63,614 bases of DNA from an uncultured Gammaproteobacteria bacterium (GCA_913060565.1 CAJXRU010000012.1:1-63614), one strand, 5' to 3'; shown: positions 39,112-50,722, counted from the first letter of the stretch. Notes: generated from the letters alone by a model not told the origin. Numbers and translations: made by a program.

Positions 39112-41757
39112 ATGGGAAGATCATTAGTAATAGTGGAATCGCCAGCCAAAGCGAAAACTATTAACAAATATTTAGGTAAAGACTTCATCGTTAAGTCCTC
39201 AGTTGGTCATATTCGTGATTTACCAACGTCGGGTGCGGTCAAAAAGAACAAATTTACCAAGACGCCGGCTGAAGTCCGTAAAATGGAGCCAGCGGCTAAA
39301 GAAAAGTATAAAACCGCACGCGACAAGCAGCAGCTAATCAACCGAATGGGTATTGATCCTGAAGGTGGTTGGGATGCGCATTACGAGATTTTACCTGGTA
39401 AAGAAAAAGTAGTTAGTGAATTACAGTCTTTGGCTGAAAAAGCTGATTATGTTTATCTTGCATCGGATTTGGATAGAGAAGGGGAAGCCATTGCATGGCA
39501 TCTTCGTGAAGTTATCGGTGGCGATGACAGCCGTTTTAAACGTGTTGTCTTTAATGAAATTACTAAAAATGCGATTAGTGAAGCATTTGATACACCGACT
39601 GAATTAAATATTGATGGTGTTAATGCCCAACAAGCACGTCGTTTTTTAGATCGTGTTGTCGGCTATATGGTGTCACCACTTCTCTGGAAAAAAGTAGCAC
39701 GTGGGTTATCTGCAGGCCGTGTTCAATCTGTTGCCGTGAAATTGGTGGTTGAACGAGAACGTGAAATTAAAGCGTTTAATCCGGAAGAATTCTGGGATAT
39801 GCATGCGCAGCTGACGACTGATGATACCCAAGCACTTTCAATGAAAGTGACTAAGGTTGACGGAAAAGCCTTTAAGCCAGTTAGTGAAGCAGAATCAAAT
39901 GTTGCTTTGGATGCGTTACAAAATGCGGCTTATACGGTTAGCTCACGTGAAGACAAACCAAGTCAGTCGCGTCCTTCAGCGCCATTTATTACGTCAACGC
40001 TTCAACAAGCAGCAAGTACCCGCCTAGGATTTGGCGTTAAGAAGACAATGATGTTAGCACAGCGTTTATATGAAGCTGGTTACATTACTTATATGCGTAC
40101 TGATTCGACTAACTTAAGTAAAGACGCAATCGACGCTGCACGAAGCCATATTGAAAGTGAATACGGTAAATCATATTTACCAGAAACGCCTAATTTCTAT
40201 GGTAGCAAAGAGGGTGCACAAGAAGCGCATGAAGCGATAAGACCAAGTGATGTGTCTCGTAGTGCGACTTCATTAAACAAAATGGAACGCGATGCTGAGC
40301 GTCTATATGAGCTAATTTGGCGTCAATATGTCGCCTGTCAAATGACGCCGGCTAAATATGACGTTACGACGTTAAAAGTGTCAGCGGATAAGTATGAATT
40401 AAAAGCAACGGGTCGTATTGTCAAATTTGACGGTTGGACACGCGTTCAAACTGCCGTTAAACGTAAAGCTGAAGAAGAAGTAAATTTACCAGCGATCAGT
40501 GTCGGCAATATGTTGAGTTTGGAAAAGCTTGAACCAAAGCAGCACTTTACTAAACCTACGGCACGTTTTAACGAAGCAAGTCTGGTTAAAGAACTTGAAA
40601 AGCGCGGTATTGGCCGACCATCAACTTATGCATCGATTATTTCGACGATTCAAGATCGCGGTTATGCTCGTGTCGAAAATCGCCGTTTCTTTGCAGAGAA
40701 AATGGGTGAAATCATTACCGATCGTTTGAATGAGAATTTCACAGAATTACTGTCTTATGATTTTACTGCTCAAATGGAACAAGAGCTCGATTTGATCGCC
40801 AATGGTGAAATGGATTGGAAAGGTTCATTGAACAATTTCTATCAAGGGTTTACTAAGCAATTAGACCAAGCAAATCTAACACCAGAAGAGGGCGGAATGC
40901 GTCCTAATAATATGGTGTTGACGGATATTGATTGTCCAACGTGTGAGCGAAAGATGGGGATTAGAACTGGCACAACAGGGGTATTTCTTGGTTGTTCTGG
41001 TTATGATTTACCACCTAAAGAGCGCTGTAAGACAACCATCAATTTAACATCGGGTGATGACGTAGTCGCTGCTGATGATGATGCTGAAAATAAGGCATTG
41101 ATGCAACGTCGTCGGTGTCACATCTGTGATACAACGATGGATTCTTACCTTGTTGATGAAGCGCGCAAGTTACATGTTTGTGGTAACAACCCTGCTTGTG
41201 GTGGCAACGAAATTGAACAGGGTACCTTTAAGATAAAAGGGTATGACGGACCAATTATCGAATGTGATCGTTGTGAACATGATATGGAGCTTAAGAATGG
41301 CCGCTTTGGTAAGTATTTCGCTTGTACTAATGTTGATGAATGTAAGAATACGCGAAAACTTTTAAAAAGTGGTGAAGTAGCGCCGCCAAAAGAAGATCCT
41401 GTTCATTTGCCAGAATTACCGTGCGACAAGAACGATGCATATTTCGTTCTACGCGATGGTGCGTCAGGCATTTTCTTAGCTGCACATACCTTCCCTAAAG
41501 CACGTGAAACTAGAGCGCCACAAGTTGCCGAGCTTCATCGCTTTAGAGATCGGATTTCATCGAAGTTCTATTATCTTGCTGATGCTCCGCAAAAAGATGC
41601 TGATGGTAACATGGCTATCGTTCGTTATAGCCGTAAAAATAAATCTCAGTATGTAATGACAGAGATTGAGAAGAAGGCTACCGGATGGACAGCGACTTAT
41701 GAGGGTGGTAAGTGGGTTGAACATCAGAAAGCAAAACGAGCTACTAAGAAGAAATAG
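39112..41757 (+). CDS. topA: DNA topoisomerase I
   Basis: An 881-residue type IA topoisomerase that relaxes negative supercoils. The Toprim domain has [17 protein letters not shown] (6-22) and [13 protein letters not shown] (118-130). The catalytic tyrosine is Y327 in [11 protein letters not shown]-terminal zinc ribbons follow: CPTC...C...C (near 603), CHIC...C...C (near 668) and CDRC...C...C (near 721), then a basic tail ending KKK. Starts at ATG 39112. cysB lies a short way beyond two minus-strand genes, a looser form of the E. coli topA-cysB pair. Confidence 0.98.
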   Translation: MGRSLVIVESPAKAKTINKYLGKDFIVKSSVGHIRDLPTSGAVKKNKFTKTPAEVRKMEPAAKEKYKTARDKQQLINRMGIDPEGGWDAHYEILPGKEKVVSELQSLAEKADYVYLASDLDREGEAIAWHLREVIGGDDSRFKRVVFNEITKNAISEAFDTPTELNIDGVNAQQARRFLDRVVGYMVSPLLWKKVARGLSAGRVQSVAVKLVVEREREIKAFNPEEFWDMHAQLTTDDTQALSMKVTKVDGKAFKPVSEAESNVALDALQNAAYTVSSREDKPSQSRPSAPFITSTLQQAASTRLGFGVKKTMMLAQRLYEAGYITYMRTDSTNLSKDAIDAARSHIESEYGKSYLPETPNFYGSKEGAQEAHEAIRPSDVSRSATSLNKMERDAERLYELIWRQYVACQMTPAKYDVTTLKVSADKYELKATGRIVKFDGWTRVQTAVKRKAEEEVNLPAISVGNMLSLEKLEPKQHFTKPTARFNEASLVKELEKRGIGRPSTYASIISTIQDRGYARVENRRFFAEKMGEIITDRLNENFTELLSYDFTAQMEQELDLIANGEMDWKGSLNNFYQGFTKQLDQANLTPEEGGMRPNNMVLTDIDCPTCERKMGIRTGTTGVFLGCSGYDLPPKERCKTTINLTSGDDVVAADDDAENKALMQRRRCHICDTTMDSYLVDEARKLHVCGNNPACGGNEIEQGTFKIKGYDGPIIECDRCEHDMELKNGRFGKYFACTNVDECKNTRKLLKSGEVAPPKEDPVHLPELPCDKNDAYFVLRDGASGIFLAAHTFPKARETRAPQVAELHRFRDRISSKFYYLADAPQKDADGNMAIVRYSRKNKSQYVMTEIEKKATGWTATYEGGKWVEHQKAKRATKKK

Positions 41758-41774
41758 ATTGTAGATTGGATAAT

Positions 41775-41803
41775 AAAAAACCGCTCATTAGAGCGGTTTT
41801 TTT
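41775..41803. terminator. Rho-independent terminator after topA
   Basis: CCGCTC/GAGCGG stem with loop ATTA, preceded by A6 and followed by T7. The flanking A and T runs allow use from both sides. Confidence 0.93.
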
Positions 41804-41828
41804 ATGAGAAATATGTCGAAGAGTACAA

Positions 41829-42593
41829 CTACCATTTCTTCTTTGGTTGGAATAGGATATCGAGATCAGTGCTTGTCTTCTCGTCTTGTTCACGTTTAGC
41901 ACGTTCATCACGATCAATTTTGACTTGGTCTAGCTTAGCTAACATTCCCTCTGCTTCTTCGAGTTTTGCATTAACGAATCCATCACCCTCTGAATTTATT
42001 GCACGAAGCGTTTTTATCGCTTTGTCTAAATAAGTGCGAGCGGAGCCAGATTGCTTTGCTTCAATTGCGCCACGAGCTCGACCGATAATTGAATTAATAT
42101 TAATCCTTATCTGCATCAGATCCGCACGTTTAATCTCATTACCAAACACGTCAGGATTGATTCTGCCACGCTTGTGCTCGTTATTGATTAAGCCTTTAAG
42201 TTTTTTGATAAGTTGGACCATTTGTAAAACTTCTCGATCATCATTTGGCAACCTAAACGTATCAAGACCCTGTGACCGAAAAGAATTACCAATCGATTCA
42301 ATTAATTGTTGTCTGTCGTTCACTTGTGCTGCGATTGCACGATCGCTGTTAATCGCTAGGATTGATTTTTGCGTTTCCAAAATGCGATTATGCATGATAA
42401 TCATCAACGCTTTAGTCACCGGGATATTAGTGATGCGCGATAATAGATCTTCTGTCTCATCGATGGTTAAAGTGAGGCGTGATACTTCAGTGCGTTTTTC
42501 AGATTCGACACGCTTGCTTTGCTGCTGCAATACAGTCATTACAATTACCATCAAGACTAGAAAGCCGACGCCTGCAATAATATATACGGTCAT
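41829..42593 (-). CDS. Membrane-anchored coiled-coil protein of unknown function
   Basis: A 254-residue protein with one N-terminal membrane segment (about 3-22), then helical, highly charged sequence with coiled-coil character (about 25-110 and 150-245) and a basic end (LFQPKKKW). The stretch RTYLDKAIKTLRAIN near 186-200 has a TPR-like look but no clear repeat. I recognise no family. It begins 15 bases after a histidine-kinase-like gene on the same strand, so the two are likely one transcript, and the anchor may place the soluble kinase-like protein at the membrane. That last point is inference. Confidence 0.75.
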   Translation of the reverse strand: MTVYIIAGVGFLVLMVIVMTVLQQQSKRVESEKRTEVSRLTLTIDETEDLLSRITNIPVTKALMIIMHNRILETQKSILAINSDRAIAAQVNDRQQLIESIGNSFRSQGLDTFRLPNDDREVLQMVQLIKKLKGLINNEHKRGRINPDVFGNEIKRADLMQIRININSIIGRARGAIEAKQSGSARTYLDKAIKTLRAINSEGDGFVNAKLEEAEGMLAKLDQVKIDRDERAKREQDEKTSTDLDILFQPKKKW

Positions 42594-42608
42594 TTGCTGT
42601 CCTTTATT

Positions 42609-43304
42609 TTACGGTAATACAATAGTAAAGGTGCTGCCGCCCAGCTTACCATCATTGTTTAATACAAGTTCGCCGCTTTTCCCATAGTTGTCATGAGACA
42701 ACACAATAAGTTTAGAAAATAACAATCCAATGCCCATTCGTCCAAAACTAGATGCAAGTTCATCAATTGGAGCGGCTGCTGCGTCAATCATTGCACTCGG
42801 ATATCCGTTTGAATCATCGGATATTGCAATTGAAAGTTGTCCATCATCGATAGAAACATCAATATCAATTTGTTTTTGAGAATAGCGAATAGCGTTACTA
42901 AGTACGTCATCGATTAAATAAGCGATTAGGTCACGATCTAAACACCAATGCAGATCATCGTCGACATGAATTTGAACCTCTATTCCTTTACTTTGGGTGT
43001 AAAGGTCATTTTGAAAGACTGCAGATTCGATGACATCACTGACAATTTCTTCTGTTGAATTAATCATTAGTCGATCTTCTTCGACATTATACAGCGCCAT
43101 CAATTGTGTTAAGTTCCCGTTTAAACGTTGAACTTGATAATTGATATCGGACAATTCCTCAGTGCTAAGTGTCTTTGTCGCTTGCGGTTGATTAGCAACT
43201 GTCTGTAAAGACTGAAACATCAACGTCAGTGAGTTTCGCATATCATAGCTGATTGCTGATAAGATTTTCTTGTAATCGATATTGTTATTATTTGATGTAC
43301 TCAT
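42609..43304 (-). CDS. Histidine-kinase-like protein lacking the phosphoacceptor histidine
   Basis: A 231-residue soluble protein without membrane segments or sensor domain. The dimerisation helix reads AISYDMRNSLTLM, where the usual H-box is S-H-D-M-R-N-S-L; Tyr20 (codon TAT) stands in place of the histidine (CAT or CAC). The ATPase part keeps an N-box (DDVLSNAIRYS, Asn137) and the G2 motif GIGLLFSK (191-198), while the G1 box is altered (DDSNGYP). It may bind ATP but should not autophosphorylate in the usual way. No response regulator is adjacent. It is upstream of the membrane coiled-coil gene and divergent from cysB. Confidence 0.83.
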   Translation of the reverse strand: MSTSNNNNIDYKKILSAISYDMRNSLTLMFQSLQTVANQPQATKTLSTEELSDINYQVQRLNGNLTQLMALYNVEEDRLMINSTEEIVSDVIESAVFQNDLYTQSKGIEVQIHVDDDLHWCLDRDLIAYLIDDVLSNAIRYSQKQIDIDVSIDDGQLSIAISDDSNGYPSAMIDAAAAPIDELASSFGRMGIGLLFSKLIVLSHDNYGKSGELVLNNDGKLGGSTFTIVLP

Positions 43305-43532
43305 AAATATGTCTTATAAAAAAAGGCGTTAGACGCAAGTATTTATTATCATACCGCTTGTTAACCTGAAAAATCTACCGTTAAAAGAAAGATGTGCGAA
43401 CTAATATGGGTAGGATGCGAAAATATCTATTGAATGTACTTGCTATATTCGATTTTTAATTTATATTTAGAGTTGTTATAACAAATTAGAATATAGTGAG
43501 CGCAACAGTTTAATGGCACATCTCGTCATTGA

Positions 43533-44540
<1,008 letters not shown>

Positions 44541-44551
44541 TTAATTGAAAG

Positions 44552-44581
44552 TATAGAAAGCGGCTTAAGCCGCTTTCTATA
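44552..44581. terminator. 30-base perfect palindrome between cysB and sdaA
   Basis: Arms 44552-44566 and 44567-44581 are perfectly complementary with no unpaired spacer. It lies between convergent stops and most likely ends both transcripts. T runs are short, so it may act mainly as a 3' stabilising stem. Confidence 0.8.
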
Positions 44582-44599
44582 TTGGGTATCAAACGCTAA

Positions 44600-45973
44600 T
44601 TAACATTCAACGATATTTACAGCTAAACCGCCTCGAGCAGTTTCTTTATACTTGCTCTTCATGTCATTACCCGTGTCCCACATTGTTTTAATCACTTTAT
44701 CAAGTGATACTTTGTGCTGACCATCACCGCGCATTGCAATGCGTGAAGCGTTAATCGCCTTAACTGCGCCCATCGCGTTTCTCTCAATACAAGGAACCTG
44801 AACAAGGCCGCCAACAGGATCACATGTAAGCCCAAGATTATGCTCCATACCAACTTCCGCCGCGTTCTCGACATGGTCAATAGTGCCGCCCATTATTTCT
44901 GTTAAACCAGCTGCAGCCATAGAACAAGCCACGCCGACTTCACCCTGACACCCTACCTCAGCACCAGAGATCGACGCATTCTTTTTATATAAGATACCAA
45001 TTGCTGCAGAAGTGAGTAGGTATCTAACCGCAACTTCGTCAGTAACAGGCTGAATAAATTTGTCGAAATAACACAGAACAGCGGGAATAATACCAGCAGC
45101 GCCATTTGTTGGCGCAGTCACTACTTGACCGCCCGCAGCATTTTCTTCATTCACTGCCATTGCAAAGAGGTTCACCCAGTCGATTGCTGATAGAGGATCA
45201 ACGTTACTACCTTCTTCAACCTGTAGACGGCGATGTAATGATGCTGCACGGCGGCGAAGCTTTAGTCCACCTGGTAGAATACCTTCACGACGACAACCAC
45301 GCTCCACTGACGCGCGCATTGTGTGCCATATACTTGATAGGCGCTCAACGACTTCTGATTCAGGTGCTAGGGTCTTTTCATTCGCCATCATTAGCGCGGA
45401 AATACTCAGGCCGTATGTATTACATTGATTAAGTAATTCTTCTGATGTGTTGAACGGGTATTTTGCTTGGTCAGCATCTGTTTTATCTTTGGTAAAGGTC
45501 TTTATTTCTTCTTCGTCAACAATAAAACCGCCACCGATAGAATAATACACTTTATTAAAGAGTAGTTCCTCACCTTTGTAGGCGAATAATTCCATTGCAT
45601 TGGCATGAACAGGCAGACTTTTACGGCGATGAAAAACAATTGCGTTTTTTCGAGGAAAGTCAGTTTGGTGACGACCGAGTAATTTAATTGTTTCTTCTTT
45701 ATCTACTTGGTCTAGAAAAGGGTCAATAATTTCAGGGTCTATTGTTTCAGGTTCATAGCCAGCAAGCCCTAGAATTACCGCTTTTCCAGTACCGTGTCCG
45801 ATACCAGTTTGCCCCAATGAACCATAAAGTTCAGTTTTCACATGTGTGACACTGTCAAGATGATTGAGCTGCTCTAAATCTTGGGTAAACCTAAAGGCTG
45901 CACGCATTGGACCAACGGTATGTGAACTCGAAGGACCAATACCAATACTAAACATATCAAATACACTGATCAT
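44600..45973 (-). CDS. sdaA: L-serine ammonia-lyase (iron-sulfur type)
   Basis: A 457-residue enzyme that deaminates L-serine to pyruvate. The ATG at 45973 follows AAAGAGAA and gives the usual [25 protein letters not shown] start; a longer open frame adds 29 atypical residues. Beta and alpha domains are fused in one chain as in SdaA. The [4Fe-4S] cysteines are in [16 protein letters not shown] and TCDPVGG...[20 protein letters not shown] is the substrate loop. Single gene, convergent with cysB. Confidence 0.97.
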   Translation of the reverse strand: MISVFDMFSIGIGPSSSHTVGPMRAAFRFTQDLEQLNHLDSVTHVKTELYGSLGQTGIGHGTGKAVILGLAGYEPETIDPEIIDPFLDQVDKEETIKLLGRHQTDFPRKNAIVFHRRKSLPVHANAMELFAYKGEELLFNKVYYSIGGGFIVDEEEIKTFTKDKTDADQAKYPFNTSEELLNQCNTYGLSISALMMANEKTLAPESEVVERLSSIWHTMRASVERGCRREGILPGGLKLRRRAASLHRRLQVEEGSNVDPLSAIDWVNLFAMAVNEENAAGGQVVTAPTNGAAGIIPAVLCYFDKFIQPVTDEVAVRYLLTSAAIGILYKKNASISGAEVGCQGEVGVACSMAAAGLTEIMGGTIDHVENAAEVGMEHNLGLTCDPVGGLVQVPCIERNAMGAVKAINASRIAMRGDGQHKVSLDKVIKTMWDTGNDMKSKYKETARGGLAVNIVEC

Positions 45974-46108
45974 ATATTTCTCTTTTGCTCGACTATTATT
46001 ATCACGCCATCTTACACTAGCGCAGCCATCTACCCAACAAAATAAGTGAATTAATTTCACATTTGAGGAAATGTTTACTAAAGGAAACCTTTGTTTTTAG
46101 AGGTGAAA

Positions 46109-46150
46109 TTTAAGCATAAAACTAATGAAATCAATCGCTTTATGCTTAAA
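46109..46150. repeat. Perfect 12-bp inverted repeat between mltD and sdaA
   Basis: TTTAAGCATAAA (46109-46120) and TTTATGCTTAAA (46139-46150) are perfect complements 18 bases apart. It sits just past the mltD stop and about 140 bases before the sdaA start, so it could be a weak mltD terminator or an sdaA operator. Confidence 0.7.
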
Positions 46151-46156
46151 TAGGGG

Positions 46157-47743
46157 TTATGAGTATATTTGTGTTACATCAACTTGTAATTTTAAGCGCT
46201 GTCCAGGTTGCAAATATTTTTTAACATTTAGCGAATTCCAACGAACTACATCTTTAATCTTAAGATTAAATTTCTGTGCGATACGAGCGATTGAATCACC
46301 ATTTCTAACCTTATAGGTTATGGTGCGCAATACTTTGTTTCTAGGTCCCGCGTTAGATGATCCGGTGCTCTGCCATATAACCAGTTTCTTTCCTAAACCA
46401 AGATTGTCAGTTGGCGCCATGCCATTCCATTTTGCGATACTACGATGACTCACTTTATACTTTCGAGCTATGTCCCAGAGGTTGTCGCCAGCTTTTACTA
46501 TATAAGTGGTTTTTAGCTGACCTTGTTTTTTATTTTGAGTCGCAGCCAGCCTTGAATCAGCAGACAACTGATAATCACTAAGGTTACTCGAGGCGATGGG
46601 AATCAATAAAAACTTGCCTGCTCTTATATTATTACCACTAAAACCATTTATTTGACGAATGATGGAGGAGGTCGTTTGATGACGCTGGGCAATTTGTCCT
46701 AGAGTATCTCCCGACTTAATTTGATAGCGTGTCCAATGTAGGCGGTCTTTTTTTGGCGTTTTCTTCAATGCCACTTTAAATTCAGCGGCATTCTCGACTG
46801 GCAGCAAGAGTTTATAATCGCCATTAGGCGGGGTTGCCCAACGATTGAACCCCGGATTGAGTTGATAAAGATCTCTTAATTTCATTCCTGCAAGCTTTGC
46901 TGCTAGTGCAAGATCGATTTGTGAGCCTGTAACAACTTGTTCAACCTGTATAGAATTTGTTAATGTTGGCCAGGCGATACCATATTCGTCTGGGGCTTTT
47001 AGTAACTTCGCCAGCGCGAGCAATTTGGGCACATAGTCGCGAGTTTCGTTAGGTAACTTTAACGACCAAAAATCCGTTGCTTTACCTAATTTTCTATTTC
47101 GCTTGATTGCTCTACCAACTCGGCCTTCACCTGAGTTATAGGCCGCGAGAGCATGGAGCCAATCACCCTTAAAGTGCTTATGTAGAAACTGTAAATAATC
47201 TAAGGCAGCGTATGTTGACGCTACAACATCACGTCTTCCGTCATACCACCAGTTGTTTTTCAGACCAAAACGCTTTCCTGTGTCGCCAATGATTTGCCAC
47301 ATGCCAGATGCTGCGCCGTGGGAGTAGGCAAACGGATCAAATGCGCTTTCTACAATCGGCAGTAATGCGATTTCAAGTGGCATGCCACGTTTTTCAATTT
47401 CTTGCACAATAAAAAATAGATAGGGCTCAGCACGATTGGACATTCGCTCTATGTATTTGGGGTGTTTACGATACCAGTTAAGCTGGCTTGTTATTTGTTT
47501 ATTATCTGTTTGAGGCAACGAAAACTGCATTTCGATGCGTTGCCATAAGTTAGCGACTTCCTGCGGTGTTGGCGGGAGTACTACAGTCGGTTCGACTGGC
47601 GCGCTAATGACAGGCTCTGCATGTCTTGGCTCTTCGATTGGCGCTACTACTAATGCCGGATTTTCTGGTTGTGAAGTCAATTCACAACCAGCTAACGAAG
47701 ATACTAATAAAGTAGGTAGGACTATTTTGCTAACTTTGCTCAA
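46157..47743 (-). CDS. mltD: Membrane-bound lytic murein transglycosylase D
   Basis: A 528-residue lipoprotein that cleaves peptidoglycan glycan strands. The lipobox LAGC has the lipidated Cys at residue 20. The SLT domain holds catalytic Glu132 in LPIVESAFDP, plus GMWQIIGDTGKRFGL and AYNSGEGRVGRAI. Three LysM repeats for glycan binding lie at about 340-382, 414-457 and 477-519. Upstream on the same strand is gloB, as in E. coli (divergent there, here in series with a 139-base gap). Confidence 0.97.
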   Translation of the reverse strand: MSKVSKIVLPTLLVSSLAGCELTSQPENPALVVAPIEEPRHAEPVISAPVEPTVVLPPTPQEVANLWQRIEMQFSLPQTDNKQITSQLNWYRKHPKYIERMSNRAEPYLFFIVQEIEKRGMPLEIALLPIVESAFDPFAYSHGAASGMWQIIGDTGKRFGLKNNWWYDGRRDVVASTYAALDYLQFLHKHFKGDWLHALAAYNSGEGRVGRAIKRNRKLGKATDFWSLKLPNETRDYVPKLLALAKLLKAPDEYGIAWPTLTNSIQVEQVVTGSQIDLALAAKLAGMKLRDLYQLNPGFNRWATPPNGDYKLLLPVENAAEFKVALKKTPKKDRLHWTRYQIKSGDTLGQIAQRHQTTSSIIRQINGFSGNNIRAGKFLLIPIASSNLSDYQLSADSRLAATQNKKQGQLKTTYIVKAGDNLWDIARKYKVSHRSIAKWNGMAPTDNLGLGKKLVIWQSTGSSNAGPRNKVLRTITYKVRNGDSIARIAQKFNLKIKDVVRWNSLNVKKYLQPGQRLKLQVDVTQIYS

Positions 47744-47882
47744 GTTAAAATTCCAATAAACAATAAAATCGCGATATTGTATCGCAATGAACCACTATTC
47801 AATAGCATAGATTGAATGAACTTTGCATATGGCCGAAAACAATCGACGTTTAATGGTCTGAATATGATTCTTGCTCATTGCA

Positions 47883-48674
47883 TTAGAAGCTATCTTTCCA
47901 CTGCCTTAACCATTTAAAGTTTTGATCTAGATTGCTTTGAGCATTGAGATTGATTGCGAACTTGTTATTAAGTGCGTCAACAACCTCTGGTTTATTGACT
48001 CTAAGAAAAGGATTGACCGACAACTCGATCCCAATCGAACTTGGAATTGTTGGCAAACCGCTAGACCGTTTTTCTTCACAGTGTGCGATATATTGTTTAA
48101 GTTCAATTGAATTTGGAGAAACGGCTTGTGCAAAGGCTAGGTTGCTTAACGTATATTCATGGGCACAATAGACAGATGCATCTATTGGCAATGCAGCAAG
48201 CTTCGTAAGAGAATTACTAAACATTTGAGGGGTTCCTTCAAACATTCTTCCGCAGCCTGCAGAGAATAGTGTATCTCCACAAAATAATGAGCTTTCATCA
48301 AAATAGGCAATGTGTCCCAGTGTATGGCCGGGCACATCTAACACTTTTAACGTCATCTTAAATGCGCTTATATCGATAACTTCTCCCTCTGTTAATGGAT
48401 GGGTTACCGTATCTCTTGCTTCTTTTGATGGCCCATAAACTGGCGTATTTGGGAAGTGGGCTTGGAGTGCGTTCACTCCGCCCACATGATCATGATGGTG
48501 ATGTGTGATTAAAATGGCATCGAGTGACAATTTATTATTGGTTAGAAATTCCAATACTTCATTTGCTGATCCGGGATCGACAATAACACATTTATCACTC
48601 TGGCCTTGATGGATAGCCCATATATAATTGTCGTTGAAAGCCTTTATTGCAGTGACCTGGTAAGGTGCTGTCAT
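47883..48674 (-). CDS. gloB: Hydroxyacylglutathione hydrolase (glyoxalase II)
   Basis: A 263-residue metallo-beta-lactamase-fold enzyme that hydrolyses S-lactoylglutathione, the second step of methylglyoxal removal. The binuclear metal motif THHHHDH is at 57-63; further ligands are in PGHTLGHIAY, LFCGDTLFSAGCGRMFEG and CAHEYTLSN. The C-terminal HAGH domain is complete. It begins two bases after the purU stop, so the two genes are co-transcribed. Confidence 0.97.
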   Translation of the reverse strand: MTAPYQVTAIKAFNDNYIWAIHQGQSDKCVIVDPGSANEVLEFLTNNKLSLDAILITHHHHDHVGGVNALQAHFPNTPVYGPSKEARDTVTHPLTEGEVIDISAFKMTLKVLDVPGHTLGHIAYFDESSLFCGDTLFSAGCGRMFEGTPQMFSNSLTKLAALPIDASVYCAHEYTLSNLAFAQAVSPNSIELKQYIAHCEEKRSSGLPTIPSSIGIELSVNPFLRVNKPEVVDALNNKFAINLNAQSNLDQNFKWLRQWKDSF

Positions 48675-48676
48675 GG

Positions 48677-49528
48677 TTAATCCAAAATTATCGTTTTGTT
48701 GTCATGCACTATAACACGTCCTTCCAGATGCATTCTTAAACCATTTGCCAACACCCGTTTCTCGACATCTTTTCCTAATCGAACCATGTCTTGTGGTGTC
48801 ATTCGGTGACTAACACGTGCAACGTCTTGTTCTATAATGGGTCCTTCATCAAGGTCTTGTGTAACGTAATGGCAGGTCGCACCAATCAATTTGACACCGC
48901 GGTTATAGGCTTGATGGTAGGGCTTTGCACCGACAAAAGATGGCAAAAAGCTATGATGGATATTGATGATTTGGTGATGGAACTTGTCGCACATATCACT
49001 CGGTAGAATCTGCATATAACGCGCAAGTACGATCGTTTGCGCCTCATAATCGTTAATTAAATTACTCACTGATTTAAAGTGTATTTCTTTATCAGCGGTT
49101 ACCGGTACATGATGAAATGGTATGTCGTACCATTTTACTAAATCTTGAAAATCAGCATGGTTTGAAATGACACAGGCAATATCACAATCTAAATCGCCAC
49201 TGTGCCATTGATTTAGAATGTCGACTAAACAGTGAGATTCTTTGCTACACATTAAGATTACACTGTTTTTGCGTTGACTGTCTGTAATCGACCATTCAAG
49301 GTCTAACTCCTTAGCAAGCGGTTGAAATTCTTTTTTAAACGCTTCAAGAGAAAGGGCAAAACTTTCACTGGCAATCTCATGGCGCATAAAAAACCAATTG
49401 TCTTGAATATCGGTGTGGTGATTAGCTTCGGTGATAGAGCCGTTGTGATTTGCAATAAAATGACTGATTTTAGAAACAATGCCCACTTGATCAGGACAAG
49501 AGATAACGAGGCGAAAATGTTTGTTCAT
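48677..49528 (-). CDS. purU: Formyltetrahydrofolate deformylase
   Basis: A 283-residue PurU, which releases formate from 10-formyl-tetrahydrofolate and balances one-carbon pools. An ACT domain (about 5-85) precedes the formyl transferase-fold domain, with LARYMQILP (near 168), the catalytic INIHHSFLPSF (near 188-198), and DLDEGPIIEQD (near 225). The gene is just upstream of gloB. The 148 bases between purU and the divergent DUF1289 gene contain the likely promoter. Confidence 0.96.
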   Translation of the reverse strand: MNKHFRLVISCPDQVGIVSKISHFIANHNGSITEANHHTDIQDNWFFMRHEIASESFALSLEAFKKEFQPLAKELDLEWSITDSQRKNSVILMCSKESHCLVDILNQWHSGDLDCDIACVISNHADFQDLVKWYDIPFHHVPVTADKEIHFKSVSNLINDYEAQTIVLARYMQILPSDMCDKFHHQIINIHHSFLPSFVGAKPYHQAYNRGVKLIGATCHYVTQDLDEGPIIEQDVARVSHRMTPQDMVRLGKDVEKRVLANGLRMHLEGRVIVHDNKTIILD

Positions 49529-49676
49529 GTTAGATAAAATTAAATGAGATGTGCAATGACATTAACACAGTTGATTTCGATAGCGTAAATGAAAAGCCAG
49601 TTTGTCGACTAAAGCGTTACGTTATTTTGCTATAAGTTAGCTTGTAATGGGATAAAAGCTGGGTAATGATAGTTGA

Positions 49677-49928
49677 ATGAAAAACGAACTGCGCGATCAA
49701 CTTCAGCTTTTTACCATCGACAGTCCTTGCATTGGTATTTGTGAGGTTAACAATCGTGGGTATTGTAAAGGATGCTTTAGAAGCAGAGAAGAGCGGTTTT
49801 ATTGGCATCAGCTCAGTGATGCCGATAAATCGAAAGTGATTCGGTTATGTCAACGACGCAGCAAAAGAAAGCGCGCGGCCAGAAAAGGTGGCGATGATGA
49901 TTCATCACCAAATCTTTCGTTATTTTAA
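49677..49928 (+). CDS. DUF1289 family protein
   Basis: An 83-residue protein with the DUF1289 pattern: DSPCIGICEVNNRGYCKGCFRSREERFYWHQLSDADK, four cysteines that probably bind a metal, followed by a highly basic tail (RRSKRKRAARKG). Function of the family is unknown; a nucleic-acid contact through the basic tail is a guess. It is convergent with yciK with two bases between stops. Confidence 0.9.
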   Translation: MKNELRDQLQLFTIDSPCIGICEVNNRGYCKGCFRSREERFYWHQLSDADKSKVIRLCQRRSKRKRAARKGGDDDSSPNLSLF

Positions 49929-49930
49929 TA

Positions 49931-50668
49931 CTATTGGGCGTTTATAGACTGACCATTAATTTCAACACTGTCATCTGCCATTAGATAAAGATATAACGGC
50001 ATTAAATCAAGTGGTGTTTTTAGCGTCTTGGCATCCTCACCTGGGTAGGCTCGAGCACGCATTTGTGTTGCTGTGGCGCCTGGGTTTATCGAATTAACTC
50101 GAACGTTTGTGCCGCCCATCTCATCCGCAAGCGTTTCCATCATGCCCTCAGTTGCAAATTTTGAGATAGCATAACCGCCCCAAAAAGCACGACCTTTTCG
50201 CCCAACACCGCTCGATGTAAAGACAATAGAACTATTTTTAGTATTACGCATTAATGGTAGTAACGCTTGAGTCATAATAAACGGCGCTTTTACATTCACT
50301 TGCATAATATCATCAAAACTATCTTCTTCTACTTCATTAAAAGGCGACAACACAGTGAGAATAGATGCGTTATGTAATAGCCCATCTAAACGCCCGAACT
50401 GTTGTTTAATCGTATCGGCCATGTCTTGATAATGTTGGCTCGTGGCGCCCTTTAAATCTAGCGGGATAATTGCGGGCTGTGGAAAGCCTGCCGCTACAAT
50501 TTCATCATACGTAGATTCGAGTTTAGCGACTGTTTTACCAAGTAATATTACAGTAGCGCCATGCTCAGCATAGGATAGGGCGGCTTGACGACCAATACCA
50601 TCGCCGGCACCAGTAATTAATATAATACGTTCGTGTAATGCATTTTTATGACAAGTAAAATCAAACAT
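49931..50668 (-). CDS. yciK: Short-chain dehydrogenase YciK
   Basis: A 245-residue SDR oxidoreductase. The nucleotide-binding TGAGDGIG is at 19-26 and the catalytic Y166-x-x-x-K170 in AFWGGYAISK, with the serine in FTSSGVGRKG. Full-length resemblance is to E. coli YciK, whose substrate is not known. It is divergent from a lipase gene and shares a 260-base regulatory gap holding a PsrA-like palindrome. Confidence 0.92.
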   Translation of the reverse strand: MFDFTCHKNALHERIILITGAGDGIGRQAALSYAEHGATVILLGKTVAKLESTYDEIVAAGFPQPAIIPLDLKGATSQHYQDMADTIKQQFGRLDGLLHNASILTVLSPFNEVEEDSFDDIMQVNVKAPFIMTQALLPLMRNTKNSSIVFTSSGVGRKGRAFWGGYAISKFATEGMMETLADEMGGTNVRVNSINPGATATQMRARAYPGEDAKTLKTPLDLMPLYLYLMADDSVEINGQSINAQ

Positions 50669-50722
50669 TAAGTGTTTCCTGATGATAGGTTTTAGAGCAT
50701 TTTACCTAAACGATTTTTGTTC

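Noticed and set aside
42034..42687. 217-codon plus-strand open frame opposite the membrane coiled-coil gene
   Set aside because: No ribosome site or recognisable domain; the minus-strand pair has consistent starts, spacing and domain content.
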